Positions 8,601 through 18,421 of a stretch of 64,000 nucleotides of DNA are shown here, one piece after another. The translations under genes and the position numbers were made by a program. Source of the stretch: Tubulanus polymorphus (Eukaryota > Nemertea > Palaeonemertea > Tubulaniformes > Tubulanidae); contig NC_134036.1 of NCBI RefSeq assembly GCF_964204645.1, positions 9,162,704 through 9,226,703 of the forward strand, given 5' to 3'. Position 1 is the first letter of the stretch; the number at the start of each line of letters is the position of its first letter. The notes below the pieces were generated by a model, which saw nothing but the letters and a program-made list of their open reading frames with translations, was not told where the DNA came from and made no database searches.

Positions 8601-10599
8601 GGGTATCATAGCCTGATAAATTATGAAATAATATTGGTACGAAATTAACTTTCTTAGCTTGTAAATTACAATCTTCATGAGCAGCTCCACGATATTTTGA
8701 ATTTAAATGATCATGATCTCTAACTTTTTTATCAAATGAATAAAAACGATTTTCACAATAACAACAATGAGTTGCATAATTAAAATCAATTTCATCTTCT
8801 TTTGTCATAACTATTCTTTTATTTTTGTTTAATAATTTTGCAAAATCACTTTCTAATTCAATCATTTTGTTACAAAAATCATTAACTACATTTTCACCTC
8901 TAAAAGAAATATATTGACTTTCATATAATTCAGGATAATTTGATTTTATATAAATTCCATAAGCAGCAGCTCTTTGATGAACCTTTTTAATTGTATTTAT
9001 AATTGGTGGGTCTTGTGTTGTGTCTTCATTTAATTCATTTCCTTTATCCATTGATTTTAATAATTTTTTTTTTGTTATATATTTCTTTTCTATCTTGATC
9101 AGTTAATTCTTTATTTAACGATTCAAAATCCCCATAAATTACAAATTGAACAGTTTTTTTTAAATTTATGATTAGTAAATTTCAATTTATAATCTTTTTC
9201 TGTTGGCATTATTAATTTACAAAAATCTTTATTATTCTTTATGTTTTAATAATGTATTCTCAGTCATGAATTTAGATAAACATTTTCTACATAGATAAAT
9301 TTTATTATGGTGATCACTTTCTGTTCTAAAGAATAAATCAATTTGTTTTAACCACATATAATGTTCATTTTCATCTTTTTTGTAATATAACAAATCTATA
9401 GCATTTTCATCATCATAATATTCTGTTAAATATAAAGCTTCCAATGTATAATCTTTGATATTTTCACCTTTTGTCTTTGGTAATTGCATTAATTCAAATA
9501 CATTTATTTTTAAATTATTAACTTTTTCTATTTTAGGAATCATTTTTATAGTTACTGGATATTGATCAATTTTATATAATGTTTCATATTTCGGTAATTT
9601 GTTATTCTACAAACATTTTCCTGTGTTGGATGTAAGCAACTAATAATTGACCATAGAAAACATTTATTGTCTTCATTTTGAATATTTATTACTGCTTTTG
9701 TTGTAAATGGTAATTTAATATAAGATGATGCTTTAATATCCTTTTCTGTTGTAAAGTTTGAATCATTTTTAAACATTTTATTACTTTTTGATGTTTTATT
9801 TCTTTTTGTATTGTAAACATTTAAATCTAAATATATAATTTCATTCAATGTTAAGCCAGAACCCTCAAAATATCTTTCTTCAATATGACGTTTAAATTCA
9901 TTAAATATTTTTTCTAACTTCTCTTTTTTTGTGTTTTTGAAATTATTTCCTGTGTTTGAAAATTATAATTCATTTTTTCTTCTGACTTTATAAAACTTAC
10001 TTTCCCAGAGATACTAATTTTTGGATATTCAACATCTGTTATCAAATCTAGTATTTTTTCTATTATTTCATTAAATGTACTATAATCTTCTATTGTTATA
10101 CCTTTAAAAAATCTAAATATAATAGCTGCAGGACATTTAACTATGTAATGTTTCTAAAATTTCAATTGTATCTTTTATTTCTAGTGAATCAATATAATTT
10201 CTAACATTTTCCATGTAAGGTTTATTTGAAATGGATTTAGTTTTTGAAGTTGTTTTTTTTTACTTTTTGAGGTTTATCATCAAAATAATCTTTTCCTAAA
10301 ACATTATTACTCAAATTTTGATGGTGTTTTTGTGATTCGAGATGTCTATTATAATTCCTTTTTACTATAAATTCATTACAAACTTCACATTTTATTTCAT
10401 CCACATTCATATTTTCTAATCTTTCTTTTCTTTCATTGGAATTTTCTGGAGTTTCAAAATCTATTACATTTTTTATATGATTTGCAGTTTTTTCGTGTCG
10501 TGTTTTATGAGATGTATCGACGTATTTTTGACAATATGTGCAATAATATTGATTTTTATCAACATTATTATTTTCTGGCTGGTGTTCATTCTCCCCCAT
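5499..10599 (-). pseudogene. polB: Protein-primed-type DNA polymerase B with zinc fingers and HNH insert, interrupted by an intein; multiply frameshifted
   Basis: Starts at 10599 behind a T-run and AATAAATG. Recognisable in order: C2H2-type fingers (CTYCQKYVDTSHKTRH; CEVCNEFIVKRNYNRH), the CFLWSIISCLHP segment near 9650, a C2H2-like finger (CRKCLSKF), the HNH/endonuclease-VII-like block (RDHDHLNSKYRGAAHEDC), exonuclease motif II (NLSGYDTHLF), exonuclease III (LYLKSDVMIL), palm motif A region (NNLYGWAMM), motif B (NNSFYGKTCENI) and motif C (YFD...TDS) split by an intein. At least six frame changes or stops break the frame (near 10235, 9850, 9545, 9230-9051, 8080, 7860), several at homopolymers. 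The end differs from the right copy: homology stops at about 5575, and the last 25 codons read through sequence antisense to the VLTF3-like gene. It would replicate the element in concert with a terminal protein. Confidence 0.85.
6021..7085 (-). other. Intein with LAGLIDADG-type homing endonuclease domain in polB motif C (broken)
   Basis: Inserted exactly between Asp and Thr of the polymerase motif C: upstream ends EILYFD, downstream resumes TDSYMLKI. The right copy reads YFDTDSYIL without any insert. Length is 1065 nt (355 codons), a multiple of three. Splicing blocks visible: block A SVTADTPILL with Ser as first residue, block B VTEDHSLI (the TxxH pattern), block F VYDLSTEDGTFNCG, block G LICFN followed by Thr. 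The penultimate residue is Phe, where His is usual. Endonuclease blocks: GDGSAGVY near 6615 (first motif) and FFIGFYAADGAKK near 6320 (second). It is broken by one TAA (6686-6684), a one-base loss in a T-run near 6648 and a one-base gain in an A-run near 6350, the last two cancelling out. The remaining sequence keeps all splicing blocks, so decay appears recent or the indels are sequence errors. Confidence 0.85.
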
Positions 10600-10619
10600 T
10601 TATTAGGAAAAAAATTACT
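10597..10619 (-). promoter_or_regulatory. Late-type promoter, left polB
   Basis: GTAATTTTTTTCC then TAATAAATG on the minus strand. The right-copy polB start at 53380 has a weaker version (TAATAAAAAATATAGTATTAAAATG). Confidence 0.5.
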
Positions 10620-10654
10620 TGTGGTGATGAGTGGTGTGTCGCCCTCTCGCCCTC

Positions 10655-10686
10655 TGATCTGAAAGCCTACTTTTCCAATTACTTAG
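10655..10686 (-). repeat. Candidate terminal repeat of the left element
   Basis: Read inwards on the minus strand it runs TAAGTAATTGG, then AAAAGTAGGCTTTCAGATCA. This lines up with the outer arms of the palindrome beside the right element (TAAGAGTAATAGGG, then TAATAGGCTTTCAGG). It sits outside the polB promoter, exactly where the element should end. The opposite end of the element is not in the window, so it cannot be confirmed as a terminal inverted repeat. Confidence 0.45.
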
Positions 10687-11609
10687 GCATAATCGATGCA
10701 CGCGCATCACTATGTACTCGTATAGAGTCGATCATAAGTACATCGTTTTTCATTGGTTTCATAGGATCGGAAATCATTATATTTAATGAGCTGTCACTGA
10801 TATTAGGTTTTCATATACTATTTTATCATTTTCGCTGATGTACTGCGCGTGTATAGAACACACACGGCTGTACAGCGAGGAAACTTGAAGCAACCTTGAC
10901 CCTACTTAGTATGCGAACGCGCACCTGTAGCATATTCAGCCAGCGGAGTCATCGGCGTTTGTCGATGATTTCCGATTCATATTAAATAAGTTTGTAAGCT
11001 ATATTTTATTAGTCTTGTGATGAATATTCAATTGTATTTTGCTAATATACGATATTTAAACTTTCTTTTCATAAATAAATTGATATTACGGTATTTTATA
11101 AAATTAGATTTCGTGCGGAGTCATGTGACCGTACATCATGGCGGATTGTAAACAAAAAGTGATGACAGCTAGAGAAGATGAATATGTCTTTAAATTACAC
11201 CCAAAAATGTGTTTTCCTACCAAATAACAATGATCAACTATTAGGATACGACGGTTACTATTGTTTTAAGATCATCATGCTTTCAAATGGAAGAATGAAA
11301 CGACAGCTTGTCACCGGAAAGCGATTCAATCCAAATTCAATTAGTTTTATTGAAAACTGCCGCTGATCAAATCACGTATAAAGGATAAAGCATGAGTTCA
11401 CCCACGGTAAGTACTTTATTGCTATATGAATAAACAAAATATGAGGCCAGAATGTATGCACCTTCGTTCGATTTGCTGCCGATAGCCTAGGCTACTAGCC
11501 TACCTATACATCACGTCCACAAACTCCATTCATTTGTAGTACACGTCTATTCAAATGTATAGTTAATTATCCTCTATAAACCGCCATACTTTCTATACTG
11601 TCAAAATCC
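10686..11609. other. Host intergenic DNA with a possible promoter and first exon
   Basis: Mixed-composition host sequence. Near 11133-11147 there is a CATCATGGCGGATTG stretch resembling a YY1-type promoter element in a CpG-containing context. At 11392-11406 an ATG opens five codons ending in a strong donor (ACG|GTAAGTAC), which could be the first coding exon of a plus-strand host gene; no following exon was identified. The 62-codon frame at 11178-11366 is not supported by anything else. Confidence 0.25.
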
Positions 11610-11844
11610 TTAAATGTAGCGGCACACAAGCGTATTTTCGCCCGATCGCGGCGAATTTATAAATCGCCCGAAAAATTCGCTCGTGTGGCCACTCACGGCG
11701 ACGACGATTTCGTCGGCCGACTCGATCGCCCGGCGAATCGCCCGTATCAAACATGTTTAATATTTTCGGCCGATTATTTACACCGGCGATCGGGTGTATG
11801 AATTCGCCGGCGAATTCGCTAGCGCTCGTGTGTCCCTAGCTTAA
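11610..11844. mobile_element. MITE-like imperfect inverted repeat flanked by TTAA
   Basis: The ends read TAGCGGCACACAAGCG on the left and, in inverse, GCTAGGGACACACGAGCG on the right. CG-rich motifs such as TTCGCC/GGCGAA repeat in both halves. TTAA lies at both outer edges (11610-11613 and 11841-11844), as expected for a TTAA-targeting element. It is short, without coding capacity, and CpG-rich compared with its surroundings. Confidence 0.45.
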
Positions 11845-12252
11845 TACTGATGCGGGCGGGCGGTAGGCCTATCAGAGGCTTGCTGGCTGTAGGCTACATC
11901 TCTCTCCCTTGCCCTCCCTATTTTGTTTTATCTCTCGTCATCACTTAAGACCGAATCAGGCAGGGCTGTCAATGAGAATCAGTAATTAAGTATGAACTAA
12001 AACTGGTTATAAGTTTCAGCTTGTTTTTTCTTTTATTTTTCAGAAATTACATAAATTTATGACGTGCAACAGTGATTTACATCATAGAACAAAAACTAAT
12101 TAGAGAATCTGGAACTGATTGGGAAGCTAGCTTCGAAGGTACAGTTCCTCAAAATTTTCGGCATTTTAAGTTTTTAAACATTATAACAAGTATGATGAAT
12201 AAACTTATATCAATGCATATTCAGCTCATGAAGAAATATTTCTCATTATAGG
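11845..12252. other. Non-coding stretch downstream of transposase-like gene copy 1
   Basis: No recognisable gene, RNA or ordered repeat. It would contain the 3' end of the minus-strand transcript of the neighbouring gene. Confidence 0.3.
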
Positions 12253-15200
12253 TTAAACCTGATCACTGACATTGCTACATTTCTGGCAAGTTCGTGTATT
12301 ACTCGATGGTGACATTTTCTTGAAGAATCCTCCACAGTTACACTTCCGGATTATTTTGTGTAAGTGCAGTGATTTTGTTGAGTAGAGACCTTGATTCAAA
12401 AACATTAATTTTGTGCGGACTACTCTGTTCCGCAAACAGGAATAGATTCTGGCATCTTGGTTCATACTCGCATGCTTGCTTTCAAGCCCCTGCTCTCCAA
12501 AGAGCCCCAATGACTTCCATGTTTGGATGAATTCAGGCACGTGATAGATCAAAACATGCAATTTGGGAGTTATATTCGCCGTGGGGAAATTTTGAGGAAA
12601 CCATGTACCAAATTCATGAATACTGTTCACTACATGTTCTATTTCAGGTTCGGACAAAAACCGACAAGCTGAATATACTTGATAGATATCTTGAAACTTC
12701 TCGAAAAGATCCAAAAATAACTTTCGGTCATTCGGATAATTGTTGAGACAGGATAATAGTATTTGTGGATTGTTAATTCCATTTTCCTCATCCTTTTTAA
12801 ACAACTTGTGTACATGGTTTCCTACAAAGCTATTCGAGTGATATGCCTGTCTGTCGACTCCTATCTTTTTAAGATTTTCATTTAGATCTTTTTGTATTGG
12901 TCCCATCTCTAAGGTTATGTCCTTATATATTTGGTTAAGCTTGGTTCTTCTCGGATTTAACAGTACTTTTATTGATGGAATTTCTATATCTTTGATTTTG
13001 CTCATGTTTTCTTCTGCTTGTTTCAGGAATTTATCCGGTGTTATTTTTTTGTCCGCAAGTGGCCGACATTTCAAACAAAGGAAATCGCTATCAGAAATAT
13101 CAGGATCATATACAGATTGAACACATTGGCTGTGGTATGGTGCTTCGCAGTTCGTGCAATACAAATATATATGTGGCTGCGGATTCTCAATAGAACGAAT
13201 TATACAAATCGGCGCCCCACAGTTTAATGGACTAGAGCGTTTTTTCTTTGCATTTTTCAATAAGTCGACTAGCTCTTGACAAGATTGTAACTTCTGTTTT
13301 AGGCTATCCAGTTCATCCTGCAAGCTAGTTACAGATGCTGAAGCTGCTCTCCATGCTTCCCATTGCTCGGGAAAACGTTCTCCGAGGGAAGATTCATCAA
13401 GTTCACAACAACGTTTTTCTAGCATCTCGAAGAACATTAACCCTAAGCCAAGAGAAACATGGAGACCAGGAGGAACTAGATGGCCTAAATCAGAGGGCTT
13501 GAAAAGCATACTACTTTGAATATTTTGTGTCTCCGCACCAATAACCCGTGGTGTAGCTTCAGCAGTTTGTGCATTCCTTAAATAGGACCCGATTGAACGC
13601 GATTGGTACTGCTTGAATGTTGGGGTATGAGGTGTTGCATCTTTTTTGCGCAAATCATGGAGTGTTACCTCACACCATAGGCATGGATAAGATGATGCGC
13701 TGCCTTGATGGCCCATCATCTGGCAAAGGAAATGAAGGTCCCCCATTAGAAATAGTCTAACGGTAATTTCTTGATCAAAAACGATGATGGTTTTGACAGT
13801 TGAAATTTCACCCTGGAATTTTCCAAAAACCTTATTCAAATTCTCCAAACAGTCAACCCCTTCATAAAAACTGATCAAATGCGTTTGATCTGGACTATTC
13901 GGGGATGGTCCGTTTATGATGGCTAGTACCATCTTTGTACTACCGCCCCCTTTATCCACCCCGATCTTTGCCCATATTTCGTCATGAAATTCTGGGGACC
14001 TATTTAACTGATTTTTCATTATCAGTTTTTCTACTGACTTTTGTATTAATAGCTCTATTGATGTCACAGAAACAAACGCTGACAATTGCTTTTCATGCGT
14101 TCTGCTATTAATTTCCAGTTCTATTTCACCAGCTTCAATGAATGTAGAAAACGACTCTTGTCTGGCTGCAAGCTCTTGTCTAATATTTCGACTAGACGGA
14201 AAAATCTGAATATTGTAATGTTTCAAGATTTTTTTAAGTTCAAGTAACTTATTCATCGGTAGTCTCAAATTTAATTTCAATTCTATTACTTGAGTTGGAT
14301 CTAATTGATTTACAGTTGCGATACCGGCCAACTCCAGAGCCTTTTTGACTAAATCAGGATACCTTTTCATGAAACAAGATAATGTTACAGCCATATCATT
14401 GCCTGACGATGAAATAGAGGATAATTTATCCAAAACAAGTTTCAATTTTCTTGCTCTCGAGTCAAGAGTTTTCTTTGAGGCTGAACTGGAATTAATTGTT
14501 GGATGTTCTAATTTGGTGTAACAACTGCTTTTACTGCGAAAACTAGTAACAAGGGGAGTAGCTTCAAATGTTTCTAAGTTTGATGAATCTGTGTCAATTT
14601 TTAATAAATCTTGTGAATAAATTTGCTCAAGTTTCGCTTTCAAATTTTGAATTTCTTCATTCTTCTGTCGAATTTGGTCGGATAATTCATCGATTTTCTC
14701 TTTCATGGTAATCAAATCAGGATGACAAGAACATTGACAATGAGACTTAACAGGTGATATTGAACATAAGGAAACCGAATTTAGATCACTACACTGGAGG
14801 AGGACATCAATATCAGACAAATCTACACCATCTACACCATCAACAGCAGATATCTCGAGTGGATTTTCCAGCAAAATATCGTCATTAGTCGAGCTTTCCT
14901 CTCTTTCCGTAAATTCACTACTCTGGCTTTCTTCAAATGTTGAATTTGCAACTATGTCCCTAGTTTTTGTTCCTAGGGAAATGTTAAGAGGGAAGAATAA
15001 ATATGATTGTAGAAAATGGGTCCTTTCAAAGACCTTCATTATTTGAATGAAATATGTGTTGAATTGAGCAGAATCAGAAATATTTGTCTCATATTTTTTG
15101 CAGATGTTAGTAAAAAATAAACCTGTACCGAATAAACCTGTACCACCTTAAACAGAGAAACTGAAACTGGCCTCAGGGGTTTAATAGAGAACAACATATT

Positions 15201-15645
15201 TATCATACCTGCATTATCCTCATACTTATACTTGCATTATCCTCATTGTCGTTATCCTTTCATTTAAGTCATTTGATTGACAGTCACTCAATCAGAGTTC
15301 GAAATATAAAAAAACTTGTAAACCTCACAATCAACTAACGAATAACCAAAATTTCTAACATGTGTAATGAATTTTAATTCTTTAATAAAAACATTCCAAA
15401 AAATATAGATATAAGACTCACTCCTACGCTTTTTTCTGGAACTTCCGAAGTACTTCTTTCTCGAATGGGCACCTTGCTTGGTAGTGAGATTTACTGAGCG
15501 CTTTTTTGATGCTGTAAAAAGTGAAATATAGTGCATCTTAATGTTTTCATATTGCCTTAATCTTAATCTCAAGTTTAAAAAATTTGATATATTTACCAGT
15601 GGCTTGCTCAGCAGCAGACATTCCTAACGGTCAGTACTAATCATG
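12253..15645 (-). CDS. Unassigned transposase-like protein with PHD-type finger, copy 1 (spliced, intact)
   Basis: Large frame 14972-12253 joined to two short 5' coding exons that I infer from splice sites and reading phase: 15645-15597 (ATG at 15621, MSAAEQAT), 15511-15422 (basic, KKYFGSSRKKRR), 14972-12253. All junctions are GT-AG and phase 1, giving about 944 residues. A 5'-UTR exon ending at 16074 (C|GTAAGT) is possible. Layout: Ser/Glu-rich N-terminus with CxC motif, coiled coil, an RNase-H-like looking core with KIGVDKGGGSTK (Asp near frame residue 360), LFLMGDLHFL (Asp near 433) and PCLWC, a PHD-like C4HC3 finger near 606-656, GLFGEQGLESKHASMN (Glu near 853), and a C-terminal Cys cluster (CNCGGFF...CQKC). 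The acidic triad would suit a DDE transposase; this is inference. A diverged, broken copy lies at 28684-32563. Confidence 0.65.
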
Positions 15646-16755
15646 CTAAAAATGAAAGAATAAATATCTGGTCAAATAAATGTACTTCATTTCACTAAAT
15701 AAAATTTCTAGGCCTTTTCATCGGGTATTTCTGGGCTTCTTATATATCAAATTTCTGTAAAAAAATAGGAGAGCACCATTATTCTACTCCAAGAGGAAAT
15801 ACATGGGAGGGGAAATCATTTTAGGGGCCGGAAAGTGGCCGCTCTATAAAATCGGTCGAATTCTTACGAGGTACAAATTTACGAGCGTCAAAAAATCTCT
15901 GAAGCCCTAATTCGTCAATAGGGGTTATTGTATGTCAATTTCTTCATCTTTTTATGATCTACCTCGCTAAATCGGAATCCACTATGAAGTATTATGTTTT
16001 AATGTTCGCTTTGGCATTAAACTATGAATAGCTTGGCATTTGGAGATGCCTAAATTATCAAAAAATTACTTACGATTTCGGAGCAGGTTGTCACGGTTTC
16101 TCCACCACGAACTAAAGTCTCAAACAATATACCGCGAGGTACCTCGGGTCTTCAGGAAGCGATCTATACTGGTTACGAATTAATATATGCCTATCCATTC
16201 ATGTACTATGTACGCTCAAATACGAATGCCAAAGCCCGGTTTCTTCAGCTTTAAAGCGTTACCAGCAGGTGCGCGTTAGGTCACGTGCGCGCCTTAGCCT
16301 ATCAACAAGACTTTCACGCCGAAACGTTTAAAAGGTCAAGTTTCTAACTTCGTAGAAGAGCTGTAGAGCCGTGCACAACATTCTGACTAGTAACGCACCT
16401 GTCTTAGGTCTATGATTGTAAAGCGACGACGGGATCATTTTTTCGAATTGTCGAATTGAGCTGTGCGTATTTCTTTGGGCCGAAAGATGCAATTGATCTA
16501 GACTGCCGAATAGATATTGTAAACCGCAGTCATTCAGTGTGTATAGCTATCCTGCATATTCGCCTCACGTTTCGAGTAAAATTGACCGTAATCTGGTCGT
16601 CGATGGCAGTAAATATGATTTTACCCTGAAACACTGTTCTTTCAAATTTAGGTAATTTCATTCTGTCAAAATGAGATCCTTGACAGCTACGGACGATAGA
16701 TCAAAACAATACTAACGCATTTACTTTAATTTTTTCTTTAAATTATCCGAACAAT
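15646..16755. other. Upstream region of transposase-like copy 1
   Basis: No long frame. On the minus strand a donor (AATC|GTAAGTAAT, exon end at 16074) pairs with the acceptor at 15646 (TTTCATTTTTAG), suggesting a 5'-UTR exon. A CpG-rich stretch with CACGTG at about 16280 could be the promoter. Nothing else is recognised. Confidence 0.3.
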
Positions 16756-18016
16756 TGATCCACAGCTAGATTTTCGTAGTATTTGAAAATGTTTCGTAGT
16801 ATTTAGAAATGTTCTTAATGTTGTTTCCGTATGCGTGGGGATTACGTTAAAGCCGTCAGACAAGAACGTATTAGTAGTAAGAATTACGAAAGTTCTTGTT
16901 TGATGCTTTCATCTACCAACGCAAACCATAAATCAGTCTATAAACAACAATTCTTTCTCGGTTCTTCTGCTGTGAGATCTGGCAAACATTCAGAAAATCT
17001 TTATATAAAACTTTTAAATAGTTGGAACCATATTTGGTTGGGTCGGAACAATGGAGTGTATTTATAATGAGGCTCGTGAAGGGATCACGCTGATACTTGA
17101 AGATATTCCCGGCTACTTTCCGTAAAAGGAAAAACCGGAAGTTTAGGAAGATGTAGTTGTTTTGCTTATCCTGTATTAAAATAGAATTAGTTAAATTGTA
17201 GATAAAATAATTAGTATAAGTATTTCAAATAATTTAAGAATTGATAATATATCACAATGTATTCTGAATCGTAGTTAATTATAATAAATAAAAAAAGAAA
17301 CTATGAATTTGTACTGTAATTAGAAAAGAAAACAAAGTTTTGAAAAGATATTTAATTTGAGTAATCTAGATGTTGTTTAAGAACAAATTGTTAATAATCG
17401 CTAATGTTTTAGAAAAATTAATTTGTGTTAAATGTTAAAACTAGCTGTCTGAAGTTTCTGTTGTCTGTATGCACTCGTTGGTAATTCACAGACAATAGCT
17501 GCTCTCTCAACAACGACTAGCAAGGAGCGAGTAAATCACGCGTCATGACAGGAGGGTTGGAAGAAAAAGTTTATATCAGCAAATCAGTTTCTAAAAAACC
17601 TTTAGATCAGCAAATCAGTAGGGCTAAATTTTCCGTAACTAAAAACGGTCATGACAGTTGGGTAGCTGCTCCTTGCTAAAAAGCGGAAGACCCTGCGTGG
17701 GAGAATCGGAATTCTGAAAATGCCGGTTCTTTCTACAAAAGGGGGCCGCTATCGAGAGAGGAGAGAATCTGTACCTTAGTAAGACGAGTGTCGACAGCAG
17801 GACAGGAGAAGCTTCGGAACAATAGGGATTCATATACAATAGGGATTAGGAAAATCATTCTTTGTTCAAGGTAAATAAAATATATTATCTTCAATATTAT
17901 CATCCGGTATTTCAATTTATTCATTCGGATTTGTGCACGGACACGTTCTCTCGCCAGGGCCTTACTCAAGTATTTTATAGATAACGATTAAAGAGAGGAT
18001 TGTGACCGGTGTATCA
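16756..18016. mobile_element. LTR-like interspersed repeat, copy A (1261 bp)
   Basis: Near-identical over its length to 48490-49955 in the same orientation. The ends have the TG...CA form (TGATCCACAG ... GTGTATCA) with short inverted termini (TGATnCAC). Stop-ridden in all frames, so it has no coding role; the apparent small frames inside are not genes. No clear target duplication is visible for this copy. Most likely a solo LTR, but another long non-autonomous repeat is possible. Confidence 0.5.
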
Positions 18017-18132
18017 ATACGAATATTGGAGGTGTAAAAGATATTATACAGAATCTGAGTTCTCATACATTTTTCCCAATATGTTGACAGCTCAGCTTTT
18101 ATAGGGCCGAAACGGTTGGCTTCAAGATTACT

Positions 18133-18421
18133 CTAAAAAGCATCAATAGACGGGCTTTCTCTGCGTTTTAGGTATTGAATGCCAAAGGTGAAGTACTTAA
18201 TACTTAGTTCCTGAAAACTATATTTCCATAATTTCATATCGAAACACGTTTGACTAAAATAGTAATTACTTCTGGCAACATCGTTTTGCTCTTGGTTCTC
18301 AATTTTAGCCATTGAACTGTTGGGGCAAAGTTTGATCCTATCGAATGGACCGTAAACCGATGAAATCTTGAAGCATTTGTCGTTTCCTGTCGGTGACCAA
18401 CCCGTCTCGCATTTACACTCT
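18133..18421 (-). CDS. Isolated terminal exon: EGF-like tail and C-type-lectin-like segment
   Basis: Opens at a strong acceptor (TTTGTTTCTTATTTAG) and stays open for 95 codons to a TAG at 18133. The start gives CKCETGWSPTGNDKC, a typical EGF-like ending, followed by FKISSVYGPFDRIKLC and SSMAKIENQEQNDVA. That has the spacing of the first third of a C-type lectin domain (aromatic, Cys, 'LA-x-I-x-N-x-x-Q'). The rest is not clearly lectin-like and the fold would be incomplete. Upstream exons were not found. Either a decayed exon or the end of a minus-strand host gene. Confidence 0.35.

Larger units (their letters stand above)
1..10685 (-). mobile_element. Polinton/Maverick-like endogenous virus, left copy (truncated by window edge)
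   Basis: An AT-rich, intronless block of closely packed genes, almost all on the minus strand, with the DNA polymerase at its right end and structural and membrane genes following leftwards. Composition changes sharply to mixed host DNA just right of 10620. The gene order matches the block at 53380-64000. Family B polymerase of the protein-primed type plus penton-like protein, and the capsid-like gene in the sister copy, place it with Polintons/adintovirus-like elements. Integrase, packaging ATPase and protease are not seen and may lie left of the window. The copy is decayed: polB, penton, the 136-aa, 433-aa and 563-aa homologs are all broken, while three small genes are intact. The right boundary near 10685 is inferred from a match to the palindrome arms at 53026-53299. 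Confidence 0.8.

Noticed and set aside
1-10685. Integrated poxvirus or other large DNA virus fragment, because of TAAATG promoters and the VLTF3-like gene
   Set aside because: The polymerase is the protein-primed type with an HNH insert, and the penton and capsid-like genes fit Polinton-type elements; no poxvirus core genes are present.
17639-17969. Coding frames inside the LTR-like repeat (also 49576-49926)
   Set aside because: The frames shift and break between the two copies, have no recognisable domain and lie wholly within the repeat.
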